A stretch of DNA of 64,000 nucleotides. Source: Distichodus sexfasciatus. Taxonomy: Eukaryota; Chordata; Actinopteri; Characiformes; Distichodontidae. The notes beneath the pieces were generated by a model that saw only the letters and a program-made list of their open reading frames with translations, was not told the DNA's origin and did no database searches. The translations under genes were made by a program, and so were the position numbers. The DNA lies in contig JAVGVS010000001.1 of NCBI GenBank assembly GCA_032718565.1, positions 4,114,196-4,178,195 on the forward strand, in the 5' to 3' direction. Shown here in pieces: positions 1 through 13,800 of the stretch (within the stretch, counting starts at the first letter, position 1; every line of letters begins with the position of its first letter).

Positions 1-220
1 GACAGTGTTGATTGACTACTACTCACGTGACATATAGCCAATCAGAGACAGTTATCGGCGGGACATTAAATGAAGCAGCGAGTCGAGAGCAAACGGCACA
101 GAGAGAAGAGACGGCAGTGGAGCCACAGCAGCGCACCTTGTAACTAACTTAATATTGGTGACGCTCAAAACTAAACAGCGATAGTGATAATCGGCAAAAT
201 GATAATCGGTCGACCCCTTA
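1..220. mobile_element. probable end of a nonautonomous hAT-like DNA transposon
   Basis: Ends in an ATAATCGG..GGTCGACCCCT stretch (about 189-216) like the terminal sequences of common fish hAT-type repeats, preceded by a promoter-like CCAATCAGAGA block. The other end lies outside the window. Call is from general resemblance. Confidence 0.3.
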
Positions 221-1589
221 GCGTTTACAACTCCGACAAATCCGAAATGGTTAGGACAATATGGAACTGCTGGTAAAAAAGTACATTATTTCATTGCAGA
301 CAATATGAACACAAGATATTTTGCCTGGTCAGCTTCATTTAATTTCCATTCACACCTGCAACACATTTAAAGTTGGAATGAGCAGAATCATGTGAAACAG
401 GTGAATGGTCAACAGGTGATTGCAATCATGATATGGCGCAAAAGCAGTTCCTAGAAAGGATCTAGTCTTTTAGTAGACAAGATAGATTGAATTTGACAAT
501 AAATAGAGAGAAAAGTATTTAAATACATTTTAAATGTTCCTCAAAGAACGACAGGAAGAGATTTGGACATTTTGCAGTCTACAATAAATAACATAATTCA
601 AGGAACGTGGAGGAATTTCAGTGCATAAAGGGCAAGAGCGCAAGTCTAAGCTAAATAACCATGACCTCCGATCCCTCGGGCAGTACTGCAGCTAGAACGG
701 TCATTCCTCTATAACTGATATCAGGACGTGGGCTCAGGATTACTTTAGAAAACCTCTCTCAAACACTACAATATGCAGTTATGTCCACTAATGCCAGTTA
801 AAACTTTACTGTGCCAAAAGGAAGGCTTACATTAATAGAGTCCAGAAGCACTGTCAACTTCTCTGGGTTCAAACCCTGGTAATGTGTACACTGGTCAAAC
901 AAGGCAATGTTTCAGATGGGTTTTTTTTTTTTTAAGTAGAAATGGACACCATGTGCTGCAGACTAAAGAAGTAAACAACCACCAAGACTGTTACCTTCAA
1001 CAAATCCCAAAAACATCGTCTGTCATTGCATTGAGCAGTGGGTGCAACTAATCGACATCGATCTATTGATTCAACCATGAATGAGCATAGCATAGATCCA
1101 AAACGAAAACATTGATCAGACATCATACATATTACTTTCTAATGAACAGGGAGTCTTTTTACTAAGAGAGAATGTGTTTTTTCATTTTAACACCTGGCTA
1201 AGCATAGGGACAGAAAGGTCAGATTTGAGTTATTTTTGTGATTTGATATGAACAAAAGTGATTGTCTCAAATCAACATATGATATTGTGTTATATCGGCT
1301 GCTCTCTGCTGAACTGAATAAAAATCATAACACAGCAGACTGTGTGTGTCATCAATGACATCAATTTTGATGTCGTCAAGGTAGGACGACATCAACTCAC
1401 CCAACATTGAATCAATGTAATATGGTATTGTGATGAACCTTATGATTTACACTTCTCCTAGTATGGGGTTGAGTCAGTGCCCTTGCCAAAGGTAACTTAC
1501 ACTTCTGTGATGGTTCCATTAATGCTGAAAACTATCTAGATTTTAGAGCAACAAATGCTGCCTTTTTATACATCACCTTTACCAAGAAC

Positions 1590-1760
1590 ACTCATGCATA
1601 TTTCATCAGGAGGATGCACAAACACTTTCCATACGCATTACAAAAGGTGAGAATGTGGGTGGACTGCCATGCCTACAGTTCCAACCTGTCCCCAGTACAG
1701 AACATATGGCACATCTAGAAACTCAAATTGTGACACCAAAGGCCTCTGTCCCTTTACACA
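1590..1760 (+). mobile_element. degraded Tc1/mariner-like transposase fragment
   Basis: Broken frames on the plus strand recall the HQEDAQTH and SPDLSPIENIWHILK blocks near the catalytic end of Tc1/mariner transposases (seen as HQEDAQT and SSNLSPVQNIWHI). Frameshifts and stops make it nonfunctional. No terminal repeats were identified. Confidence 0.45.
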
Positions 1761-1863
1761 CCTTATGACTTGTTGCAAAGAAGAACATGACAAAAATTAT
1801 ACCTGAAATGCATCATTACTTGGAGTCTTTAGTCCCTAAAATCCTTTAGGCACTGATTTACTG

Positions 1864-2108
1864 CGGCAGTTGGTAACATAACCGTTAGGAAGTTCAGCCC
1901 GTGATCCGATTTGAATCCCCGACCGGTAAAGCTCCCACTGAGGTACTCATGAGCAAGGTACTGTCCTCAATCACTGCCCCCCGGGTGTTGCCCATGTCAG
2001 TGTGCACACTGCTCCTTCATGGATGAGTCAAATGCAGAGGTCACATTTCATTGTGGTGCACTGTGTGCTGTACTGTGTTCACAATGACAATCACTCACTC
2101 ACTTACTT
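1864..2108 (+). mobile_element. tRNA-derived SINE, copy 1
   Basis: Starts GGCAGTTGGTAACATAACCG, a tRNA-like box A, with a box B-like TTTGAATCCCC about 40 bases on, then a body shared with the copies at 41586, 42692 and 61566 (GAGGTACTCATGAGCAAGGT; TCAAATGCAGAGGTCACAT). It ends in a CACTCACT-rich tail. Nonfunctional as a tRNA. Confidence 0.8.
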
Positions 2109-2273
2109 TTGTTTTTGTTTGCAGTAGTGAAAGGCAGGGATGGATGTATATTTACAAATTAAATGAAGTTGAAGCGAGGAAACATGAAATACATTGTGGT
2201 TATATTGTCTACAATGAAATGCAAGTATAATTAAAAAAAAAAAAAAATTTAAATATCATATTCTATATACACA

Positions 2274-2789
2274 CAGTACTGTGCAAAAGTTTTAGGCAGG
2301 TGTGAAAAAATGCTGTAAACAAAGAATGCGTTCAGAAATATAAATAATGATTGTTTATTTTTATCAATTTACAAAATGCAAAGTGAGCGAACAAAAGAAA
2401 AATCTAAATCAAGTCAATATTTGGTGTTACTACCTTTTGTCTTCAAACCAGCATCAATTCTTCTAGGTACACTTGCACAAAGTCAGGGATTTTGTAGGAT
2501 TATAGTCATTATATTATTTTGTAGGATTATAGGATTATAGATCTGTGGTTAGTTCTCCAAGATGTTTGGAACAACCTACCAGCCGAGTTCCTTCAAAAAC
2601 TGTGTAGAAGAATTGACGCTGTTTTGAAGGCAAAGGGTGGTCACACCAAATATTGATTTGATTTAGATTTCTCTTTTGTTCATTCACTGCATTTTGTTGA
2701 TTGATGAAAATAAATGATTAACACTTCCATTTTTGAAAGCATTCTTTGTCTACAACATTTTTTCACACCTGCCTAAAACCTTTGTACTG
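2274..2789 (+). mobile_element. Tc1-like deletion derivative with long terminal inverted repeats
   Basis: Ends are inverted repeats: left CAGTACTGTGCAAAAGTTTT, right complement CAGTACAAAGGTTTTAGG, with similarity running about 150 bp inward (both carry GGCAGGTGTGAAAAAATG and AAATCTAAATCAA). The right flank shows the expected TA at 2790-2791. The only remaining coding sequence is the extreme C-terminus of a Tc1-type transposase, read on plus at about 2555-2655 (VLQDVWNNLPAEFLQ ... KAKGGHTKY, stop). The rest is deleted, so the copy cannot move by itself. Confidence 0.85.
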
Positions 2790-2799
2790 TACACTCTAG

Positions 2800-4509
2800 T
2801 GAAAGCTAGAAAACCAATTTGTAGTGGGTCAGGCGCTTGTTGTCAAAAATCAAGCATAATGCATATTCCAAATAAGTATGCAGTTAGGTGAAATAAGACA
2901 GGTTGTTAGGAGTTGTGTGTGTATGTGTGTGTGGGTCGGCACAGTTAGTGGTAAGGAGCGCTCGGGGAGCAGCCTGCCTCATTAAAATGCTTCAGTCGAG
3001 CGAAAACAAGCATAAAGAGCCCCTTGTGCTGTAGCCCCGCCACAAAGGCAAGATGGGCAGCTGTGAAGTCCCTCCCTCATCAGGATTATTCAGCATTAAT
3101 AGGATTACGCTCCAATATTCCTTGAACAGTTCTGCTAGGCTAGGCCGCTCTAAACACTGCTGCTGTAGCCGCCACTGAGGCCACCTGAGCGCGACTGAGT
3201 TATAGTGGCGGAAGCCTCGGGTTCCGCTACACCGCTCCGCTGTTCCCGGGCGACAGGCGGCCCTTCATCTGCGCCACAGTTTTGCACTGGAGCGGCTGAC
3301 CTTTCATATCCCAGCTGTCTGAGGGCAGATCATATCTAAAGCCGCTACATGCTGCAATTAGAGGAGTCCAATCTGAGCCATGCATATTTTCTGAGAGCGA
3401 GAGAGACAGACCGAGAGAGTACAGAGGATCGTTCGAAGCCATTAAGCACAGCAAACTTTAGCTCAGTCCTCGCGTGGGAGGCAGTTCTCCTCCAACATGC
3501 CATAAAAAGGATCACACGCTCGTGCAAACGAAAAGAAAAGGAGATCTCTGGTGCAAAAGGCAGTGATCAAAACGATAAGGCCATATCTCTCAGAGCTGCT
3601 CAGATCACAGGCAGAAGCAAGCGACCGACTTGGAGCAGCGCGGCCTTCAGAGTGTGGTCGCTACTAAAACATTGATAAGGTCGCTCCCCGACCCACGGCT
3701 GCCCCGCGCAAAGTTCCTTATGGGGACGGTCTGTAAGGCCCTGGAGCTGAAACCGAACCGAGAAAGAGAAAGGAGGAGTGAGTGCTTTGCTCTCCGTGCG
3801 AATCCGCCCAACACTTTCCAATCCCCAGTTCATTTACTCTGCGGCTGCGCTAATGGCACGAATCCTGCAACTAAGTCTTCTTTTCTCTTCATGCTTTCGT
3901 GTGAAGAGTGGGACTGAAGAGGTGGGAGGATTTTATTGTCGTGGTGCTTTTTGCCTTCTCCTTTTAAAACGACCCCATTCTCGCCGCTGTTGAATTTCCA
4001 GACAATATGTCATCGGAGTTGAACAGATAGGGCCCAAGAAACAGGAGGAAAATATGCAATCGCTTACAGGACCGAGGCATAAAAAGGAAAAAGATATGAC
4101 TCAAGCTTAAGTCTTTGGAAATTAATGTGGAACCGACCCTTTATCAGGAAGATCACAACACAGCCAATAAAGCATCCGAATATAGTCAGAGTGCATTGTG
4201 CACTACATCAACTTTAGAGCCAATAGGCTTTTCTTTTCCAATTTAAAACAGTCTAATGGAAACACAAGAAGGCCAGAGGAAAAGAAAGAGAATGAAGGAA
4301 TAAAGAAGAAGGAGACTAAGCCAAATGGACTATATTGGGTCTATTTAAACAGCACAAATCAGCCTGAAACGAGCACTTTTCATTTAACACACAACTAGGC
4401 AGAACGACTGGCTTGATGTGTCTGAATTAACACATCAGAGAACTGCATGCGTGTGTGTTCATGTCTGCTTGCACAATGTGGTCAATTAGGCAGAAAGGTG
4501 TGCGTGTGT
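2800..4509. other. noncoding region with a GC-rich segment
   Basis: The part at 2920-4020 is clearly richer in GC and CpG than its surroundings and carries several short open frames on both strands, none resembling a known protein. It could be a conserved noncoding block or an untranslated exon of the minus-strand gene that starts at 22179. No splice pair could be fixed. Confidence 0.35.
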
Positions 4510-4702
4510 ATTTGTGCCTGTACCATACTTACTAAGTAGGGTTGGGCAGTATATCAAATATATCGATATAGTCATTTACTGTATCGCATGTGGAATACTC
4601 AATATATCTCGGTTTGTTCCACATGTGGTGTAGTAAATGACTATATCGATATATTTGATATACTGTATACCTCTAGTTCGTAAGTACGGTACATGCACAA
4701 AT
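4510..4702. repeat. foldback (hairpin) element with 71-bp arms
   Basis: Arms at 4510-4580 and 4632-4702 are inverted copies. The inner 34 bp (4547-4580 against 4632-4665) match perfectly; the outer part has scattered mismatches. The 51-bp loop holds a second short inverted pair (GCATGTGGAA / TTCCACATGT). The shape suits a foldback MITE. No coding capacity. Confidence 0.85.
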
Positions 4703-5160
4703 CCTCTTGTTAAAATTTAACAGACAGCATGCACTTCACTTTCGAGCTTGGCTTCTCTGCTCTCTCAAAGCAGACAGCTCACTCCCCTGCCCATCCAGGA
4801 AACTCTCCTAGGGCATGCACAGTTTTGTCCTGGAAGCGGAGAGAGAAGTGCATATCCACACTATTTCACAGACATTAATTGAAGATGGAAGCGGACGACT
4901 TGGCTCCGAAGAAAAACAGCACTGCTTCCGTTATTCTGTGCACCAAAAAGAAGTAAACGCATAAACACGCCTAAATGACATTCGTCGCGAAGTAAACGCG
5001 CTGTTTATGGACGCTTGCGCTCACAATGCGGAGTGCCTTCACTCACAAATGCTAAAGTTCAGACGAATCTTCCCCTTTAATACAGACAAAACTCATATTT
5101 TAGCTGATAAATGTATCGACCAATATCACCCCATCAGTTTATCTGTCAGGCCCCAATACA
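4703..5160 (+). mobile_element. hAT-like transposon remnant
   Basis: A plus-strand ATG near 4885 opens MEADDLAPKKNSTASVI, like the start of hAT transposases with a BED zinc finger, then runs into a stop within 30 codons. The right end (GTATCGACCAATATCACCCC to about 5158) looks like a hAT terminal region. Internal sequence is lost. Boundaries are approximate, and the foldback may be nested at its left end. Confidence 0.4.
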
Positions 5161-5241
5161 CATAACACATATAACAAATGGGTAATAAAAACAAAAAAAT
5201 ACATTAGAACATTTGAAACAGAGAGTGTGCATATCTACAGT

Positions 5242-5262
5242 TTGTGTGTGTGTGTGTGTGTG
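5242..5262. repeat. (GT)n microsatellite
   Basis: About ten GT units. Confidence 0.95.
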
Positions 5263-7535
5263 TCATAGTGAGACAGACAAGCAGATGAATGTTGCTTCAT
5301 TAAAATGACAGTTGGACAACGAGGAGACAGATGACCCACAGGGTCAGTTGGCGAGCTGAGCGTGCGGGTATCACAGAGCTGTCTTACAGCTGAGCATCTG
5401 GACACTTCAAAGTCAAAGCCTGTCATTTCTGTACAGCCTCCTGCACATGCATGGAAACACCAACATACACACGCGCACACGCTCTCATTCACTCTCTCTC
5501 TCTCTCTGCTTTGGCTGCTAATCCATCAACTGGCTCGGAGTTCAGCTGCGGACTAATCGTTTTTCACTGCATTTGGCGACTGAGCCCAGCAACACGGGAC
5601 AACAATTTAAAACGACTCAGAAGCGTTCTACAAGTTCCGCCGTTGAGCAACAAGAACATGCCAACGGGCCGACCTTGTGTCCAGAATAAGGACGACAGCA
5701 GTAATAAAGGGTGCGCATTAGATCTGATTGCAGAATAATCCCGAGCATTAACATCGGAGAGTCTTCACAGTGTTTATCCCCAAAAGAGATGAGATCAGAG
5801 GACACGTTCGGAGTGGAGCAAGTCCGCACTGCGCTGCTAATAAATTGAATGGCATGTGAAATATTTGTTATCTAATTTGAATGATGGCCAAGGTGCTTTC
5901 TGAACACAGTGACATCAGACCGAGCGCTGCCTATGCATTTCCTGCTTTCATTTGCATACATTAGCCTGGCACTTTTACTGTTCTTTTTCTCAAAGACCCT
6001 CTTCTCAGCCACAGTTTTCAAGGACATGGTAAGATCAAACTGATTCATTGACGTCCTTTCTCGACGCCAGCACAACATGCACGGCGCTATGAGGTTTCGT
6101 CTACTCCTCTAGGAGCTCAACTGGGCCATAATCACTTGATAATAAGATCAGGCCTGTATGATATCAGAATCAGAGCAAATTAAGGTCCAACGTATTCAAG
6201 GTCTGCCTCAGTATAAGAATGATTGCAGTGGTTAAAGTAACCAGTCACATGGGTAACGCTGCATTCGTGTGTCGTCTGACAAGTTAAAAAACATGTCAGG
6301 CACAATTTATATGCATTATTCATCATGTTTTTCAAATGACAGCCCGTTTGACTTCTAGCTCCCTTTTAAGTCAGGGGAAAAGGTGTGAAATGTGTCCTTC
6401 CTTAGAAAAGCGGAACACACAGCCGGGATGTGTGATTAGCAACATTTCTTGCTAATCCACAATTACTTATGGCATTATTAATGTTCAAAGCTGTACAAAA
6501 ATGTGCAGAATAATACAACTGCACAGCGATACAAACACAATAATGATAATGGTTTGAGTTCCAGAATTTTGGCACAGATTCTTCTCCCTTTCTCACTCCC
6601 TCTCCATTTGTGTTTGTGTGAAACACAAGCTGTCACTAGCTCTATTAACATTCACACACACAGCCACCCACCCACCACCTACACACACCCCCGCACACAG
6701 GAGATGACGCAGGCATGGCACAAGGACAAATTTGGGTCTTGATTTCTGTTCTAAAAAAGAATAAAGCTGCACCTTCAGGTTCTGTTGCGTTTCAGAGCCT
6801 TTTGTTTCAAACTTTGTCAGAACAAAGAGCAGTATTCATTTCCTCTTTGCTGGTGTGCAGTAAATCTGTCGGACAGACCTTCTGCTCTTCTAGTACCCTA
6901 CAGCTCATTTGCCAGTCTTTGGGAAACTCTGATTTAATGTAGTTAGTTAATCAACCGTCTATAAGGTCTGTTACATTTAATTCAGAATTACTGACAAATG
7001 ATTACACTGATGATCCTAACAATAATGATGTTCACAAACAGTTCTACTCTGAAAAAGAATGCTCGACTTGTCACTCCATTATTTATTCTCCTCAACTTCT
7101 GCCAAGGCTTGAGTCTAAAGTCCTGCCTCTCACATTGCGCAGCTGATGTTTGACCTGCAAGTCTCTCAGTGTCAGGAAGGTGTCCATCAGACTACAGAGC
7201 AAGAACGAGAGAGTCTGAAACTCTGGATTATCAAGGCAGAGAGACAAACAGAAAGAGAGAGACTCAGAAATCAAGTTGTTGTCTGGTCCATATTGACAGC
7301 AGAGGACACAGGCTCTGAATGTAGATCTGGATTCTGAGTGCTAAAAGCTGGAACTGCCACCACTAAAGACATCATTCTTTATTATTTTCTTCACTAACAT
7401 GACCGCTTATAGAATCTGATGCTCAAACCCAACAATCACATGAATAGTTTGTGAATTCATTAATTTATTTTTGCTTTAAAAATTAAAAACATGTGGAATG
7501 ACTATTTTATAGACTTTTTATAGATTTTATAGATA

Positions 7536-7835
7536 GTAGTTTTTCGCCACTTGACTGCTATTGCATTGCTTAAAACATGGTTTGACTAAAATTCCACAAT
7601 TTAAATGTCTAGTTTAGTCTTTATAGAGATACTGTCTATATTATTATAGATTTTTGGTTAGAATATTCATATTAACCTGCAGAAGATTTTATGCACATTT
7701 AATGCAAAAAGACACTCCAGTATTGTAATTGTAGTTTTTCACTTGACTGCTGTTGCAGTATTTGCACATTTTGAAATTCCTTATGTGACTAAAATTGCAC
7801 ATTTTCACTTTCTACTTCTAGTGTAGTCTTTATAT
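7536..7835. repeat. two diverged tandem copies of a roughly 100-bp segment
   Basis: 7536-7640 and 7732-7835 share TAGTTTTTC..CACTTGACTGCT, TTTGACTAAAATT/TGTGACTAAAATT and TCTAGTTTAGTCTTTATA/TCTAGTGTAGTCTTTATA in the same order, offset about 195 bp. Origin unknown. Confidence 0.65.
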
Positions 7836-10800
7836 TTCATTGTATAATTATATATGTGTATTCTATGTGCCTTCTTTGTATTCTGTAGAAACTGGAGCCA
7901 CCTCAATTCTCTGTATACTTATAACCGAGGTGACAAAGTTCACTCTGACTATTCATATCACTATAAAAATTGGTTCAATAAACTCACAGTTAGACTGTAA
8001 AAATGGATGTGTATATGAACTGTTAAGAATGGTGTATTACCACTTTATAAAACTAAATCCACAACTTTAACTGTCCACTTTATCAGAAACTTTGCTAATG
8101 GGGTGTGTGTAATCTGTTTCTATAATCCACTCAAAAGCAATACAAATGAATAAATATACAACATTATCTATATTTAATGAGAGCAAAAACAAGTCTATTA
8201 TATACTCTATACTGAATTTGTGCACATCTCTGAGGCTTTTAAGGCTTTTAAGGCCCAGGAGACGGTAGTAAATAGCCTTTACTTCAACTGCAAAAGGATG
8301 AACTGATGGCTTGAACTACAGGAGTTGTCAGAAAATGATGACAAATAACTGCAGTAAGGAACTGCATCCTCTATGGTTTTCAGCTATTCCTTTATCCCAG
8401 TTATATTAAGAATCATTTATAACACTGGCACTGCCATTGAACAATATGCTAATTCCAAATGTAATATTCAAATGGAGCAGTGAGAACACTGAAGCAATAC
8501 TGAGCATAAGGTCAGTCAGACTTGCTTTGATAAATGGACCTCTGAGATCTTTAAAAGTGAAATGCTTGAAGGAAACTCAGTGAGTCCAAAATAATTTCAT
8601 TCTGATTTCATTTTAGATGTCTTAAGCACACACACACACACATAAATATACTGTTTGTTTGACTGCAACAGACCAATAGAAACAGCGATAGCGGCAGGTG
8701 GAATTTACTGCATAATGTTACATTTGGCCTTAGGGACTGTGAACCATTCCATTAATACTGGTTCAGCAGAGAAGTTATTACAATAATCACATAAATCACT
8801 TTATTCCTGAATATGCCTAATATGTGCTTTAAAGACTTCCAAGTATTAAAAACCTCAAAGACAGGCACCATATTTTTGAGCCGCGTCATGAACTTGAGTT
8901 ATTGCTGAAACCTGCTGTAGCCTATCCTAGTGCACCAACACAAACACGAAGTTGAATTATTTTGGAAGTCATGCTTGACATTGTCATTTCTCACATTGGT
9001 AAAGCTATTATTTTCTGCAGTAGTGGATCAAAAACATGGCTCACTCCACCTCATCTAGGCCATACGCAGAGAGAAGGTGCCGACCGTCATAATATAAAAA
9101 TTCACCAACATAAATACGGATAGTATTGTCATTCTGAGTTCACAGTGCATGATTAGGATAATAAAATGAGTGAGGCAAAACACAAAATGCAAAACAAGGG
9201 CTCGACACAAACACCCAAACTCCCCCGCCGGAGTTCTTGTTTAACTCTGCTCATTACCGTTGGGGATGTCAGGCTTGTGTGGCTCATACAGATGCACTTC
9301 TGCCATTTATTATCACAAGGTGAATCATTAGAGTAAATTGCTTTTGACGGAGCCTATTAAAATAATGCTGTCATTTTCTCTGTGTGAGGGAAGAGCTTGG
9401 AGGCTCGTACCGTGGGGCCCTGTGGGATTCAGCATTGCCACTTCACAGGTGCACCGAGGTTCTGAGTGAACACGCACCGCCTCGAACCGCACACGGGCCG
9501 ACGCACAACAGCAACAGAGCATTTAGCATTTGTGTAGTGTAACAACGGTGAGAACTTGAGGTGAGCTGAGTATTCTGCAGTTAAGCCAAAAGCAAACAGG
9601 ATATTTAGTCAGTGGTGTGCTATAAATACACAAGCTTGACAGTGAAGTTGCAGCTGTTCTCAAAAGCCTCTAATATATTAGATTTCTAAAAACCAGAGTA
9701 GAACAAACCAAGGCATCCATTAAAGTTTTATAAGAAACATGTATCATAAGCACTACATGAAGCTGATTAAATAGACGCTGCCGAGGCAGCACAGAAAAAT
9801 CATACTTGTAATGAAGAACCATAGGCGACTCTGCAGAAGCGAGTTTAGTTATTTAGGAACTTCCTAAGGGCAATGTCCAATCAAACAAGGGTCATGAAGG
9901 GCTGGCAGGCATAACACATGCATTTTCATACTCACCATTAACCAAGTAAACAAGGTTCGAGAAACAACAAACTCTTAAAACACAGTGAAACCACACTGCA
10001 AATACAGACTCGGCAAATATTAACAAGGCGCACTGACACTATAATGGAGAGCAGAAAGCGGCAAGAGTGACGTGCTTGGTTCATACATGTAGAAAATTTA
10101 GCAGACTCTTATCCAGAATTAATTACTTTTTCTGTTGATGGTTAATTAATGAATAATAAATTAATCTCAGAGGATTCAAACCCCTCATCTAACGGTCACC
10201 ATGACAGAGTTTTAGGCCATGTTTACACATAGATGGGTATTTACAGAAACAGCTATTCCCCCCGCTTTGTCTTCAAAAATATCTTCATTTACACCATATC
10301 GTTTTCCACGACTTCCTGTTCCGATAACGATCAGTCAAACGAATTGTATACAAATGTCGCGCAGCTGAAGCTAATCCATTATCTGTCGCATACTGTGACG
10401 TTTGTAAACTTATGAGGTATTTAAAGCACACACATCGTTTTAAGAAAACTGTGAATCCAGCGTTTTGAAAAATCTTCATTTGTTTAAAAAAATATGTTTG
10501 AGGTGGCTAAAACTCTGTTTACATGTAAAAGAAAGGCCCAAAATAAAACAAATATGTGTTTATAAAAATATCTAGATATGTATAAAGAAGCCATCAGTCA
10601 CTCAGACCACTGCACCAACACCCACCAGTAGTGGTTCTTCTTGTGCCAAGACGAAGGACAGCCTGAATTCCCTACTATAACAAATACACACATCATTAAA
10701 CTAAACAAGTCATGATGTTAGCTATTAGATACAGCTCTAACCTGCTCCCGTATAAGATGGCACAAAATTATGTTATGTTATTTCCCACTGTGAAGAGAAC

Positions 10801-13800
10801 GAAAATTGTAATAAAAATGAAAAAAGGAGAGAAAACGGAAGTAGCGATAAGAGAAACTTATGTACTTGATTTATCATCTTACTTGAGAACTGCATTTATA
10901 TCACATCTATTGCCCATTTCTCTTGACCATAAATAATCAGGGAACTCCAAAGGGAATTAACGATGGCAAAGTGATCACACAAATATCTCAAGTCTAAATA
11001 TCACAGATGCATGGAAGTCACACATTGAGGTGGTGGTGATAGCTGGATAAGAGGCAAACAGTCTGAGCAAATAGTGTTTTAGTCCGGCAAAGAAACTAGA
11101 CAGACTCTCATTTTCTGTGGTGAACAGGGTGAGTTTACAGAAGATGATTGTTTTAGGGAGCCTGAGAGAATCTCAGAGAAACTCACAAATATACACACAA
11201 CCAAAAAACCTGGCAAGCAGTAGCTAAAACACACACAAGTGGCTTGCTGTCAGACTCTTACCTATGATAAAATGAAGCAAGGACAAATATCCACAAATAA
11301 CTTGGTCTGGCAAATAGTTTCTCCCTGAAAGTGTGCAGTGTTCTCCAAACAGGCTGGAACCAGTTGGGCTGAGTTAATCCACAGCAACCACACAAACTGC
11401 ACCGGCTTCAGATTTACATGCATGTCACCACAATCCAGTGTAAAAGCTAACCCTGGCTGTCTCTCACAGAGCTTATTATTTCAGCGTCTCAGTGGGAACA
11501 GAACCGATTTCCCTCAGCGGGAGAAAAACAGTCAGGAGAAAAGAGCAGGATGGGGAACAACGGATGTCGGACTCATCACCTACAGACAATAGAACAGCAA
11601 CAGGCTCAACAGACCCTGCACTCTTTCATTCAATGGATTTCACTCGCAACACCATGCCAGGTCTCTTTGTTACTGTGCATTCATGACATTTAACAGCCCA
11701 AGAGAAAGGTGGCAAATGAATGTCACACAAAATGTAAAAAAAGTATCCTAAACACTTTTAACATTGCCAAATGCATTTCATACTTCTGTTTTCAGAATAT
11801 ACTTGTCCCAAATAAATTTAAAAGCACACTACTTACAAATTTGTGTTTACATACAGTATGTGTTGATTAGAACTCGTCCAAAAAAACAACGTGCCTATAT
11901 GAGCTAACTGGAGATAGATTCGTTCTGGCACATATCATTAGTGTAGTTTTTGTGCAAGTTGTCCATGAGAAGGCACTGTGCAACTCCACTACAACTACAC
12001 ATGAACTGTTTCCAAAACATGTTATCAGATTTTTTTAAACCCTCTAATATCTCAAAATAAGCACTGGTGCCAAAAATCCTATAGCTATGTTGAATGTGCG
12101 AGAAAAAATCAATCTTGTTTTATCACAGACACACCATCTCTACCCTTGTAACATTCATGCTATTGACTTTACAGCAACTACCATTTGCTGAAGCTGAAAC
12201 CTGATTTTTACACCTGACTGGACTATATGAATAAAACCTGACTGCATGAGTCTCTGGGGCTCATCAAATTGTGCTTAAGTGATAACTGTCCATAATTTGT
12301 ACCAGGCTGGCAAAACATATAGCCAGCAAATACAAGAAAAAAAAAGAGATAGGGGTTATTTGATTTTGTTCCGCCTGTGAGATATCTTCACATCTCCCAG
12401 GGGAAATCAGCTGAAGCTGAAGATGGTTTTTTAGACCCACTTAAACCCTCAGTGGAAGCAGGAGATCAGAGAAGAGTGACTCGGTGGCTGCTCCCTTCTC
12501 ATTTTCGCATCATTGATGTGTAACAGAAAAGACATGAAACATTGGACCCTTTGTTATATTTGCTATGTTTTAAGAGTGGTGGGCTTATTGTACAGTGGCA
12601 TTAAAAGGAATGCAGTATTTATTTGGACTAAGTCACATTTTGTAGCAGCCATAGTTTGCTGATGATCCCTGGAGACACTTAATTTGACGACTCTGTCTGC
12701 AATAAGACAAGCGTAACTTTACTCATGAGACCACCGTGGAGAATAACGGTCCAGCTGGTACACAAAGACAAAGCTTTAGACATCAGCAAATATGGAAATT
12801 GAGGCAAAATGCCAAGAGCCATACTACTAAACATTTTCTCTCCCTACAAGCACGATTTAGTTGGTGACCAACGCAAGTCTTTGAAAATAAGTCGTTTGGA
12901 GTTTTTTAAATATAGTCTTGGAACCAAATTAGCACTGCAATGCAAACCATTGTAGCAGCTGCACTCTGAACTCTTGGCTATATTACTAAGAGAGTAAAAC
13001 AGTGATTAAAACTGTTTTAAAGCTGTTTTCCAATTACGCTCTCCTGAATGGAATAGAGCGGTGCCTTAAATCCATAATGCAGCAAACACACAAAAATCCT
13101 TCCAAACTGTCAAATATGAGGCTTGCACTGATTTAGGACCACATGAAGGCTGACATTATATATGTCTCCTCACTAGACCAAAACAGTGATCTAATGTAAA
13201 GACCTGCACAGGTTTCACAAATCTATTCAGGACAACATCTCTCTAAAGGTTTGAAGTGCAAGTATTACTGTTGTATGATAATCTTGAAAGTGATAATCAC
13301 TTTACCGTTAAAAAGACCATTACATTTCTATGATTCTTTTGGGGAAACATAGCCCAGAGGAGCAAGAAAAAAGATGGAAAAGCCCATGATGAGCTACTAA
13401 TGCTTCTATAATCTGGGGAAAGTGTGGCAGTGGCTTGTGTATAACTGTGCTGTGGCGTGTAATCACACACCTGACAACTATCGCCTGTCAGCATTTAAAT
13501 GAAGAGAAACAGTCAAATTGAATGATAGCATTAGACAGATAAAACTGAGAACTGTGCAACAGAAATTTGAAAATGAGACTCCTAAAAAAATCATAAAGGT
13601 ATGGATTTTGTGAGCAAATGGTGATTTAACAGTGCAATCAACGCATCCATCATGTCCTCCAATGTGCAAAAATGGTATAAACAGACAACTAATGAGCCCT
13701 ATTGCAGAATTCACACAGGCTCATCAAATGTCTTTGCTGTCTACAGACCACAGGAGTGAAGCTTTATCATATAGAAAAGAATATAGATATGTCCCAGCAG

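Noticed and set aside
1890..1925. Possible tRNA gene from box A/box B-like sequence
   Set aside because: No cloverleaf can be formed and the same sequence recurs in three other SINE copies; it is a retroposon head.
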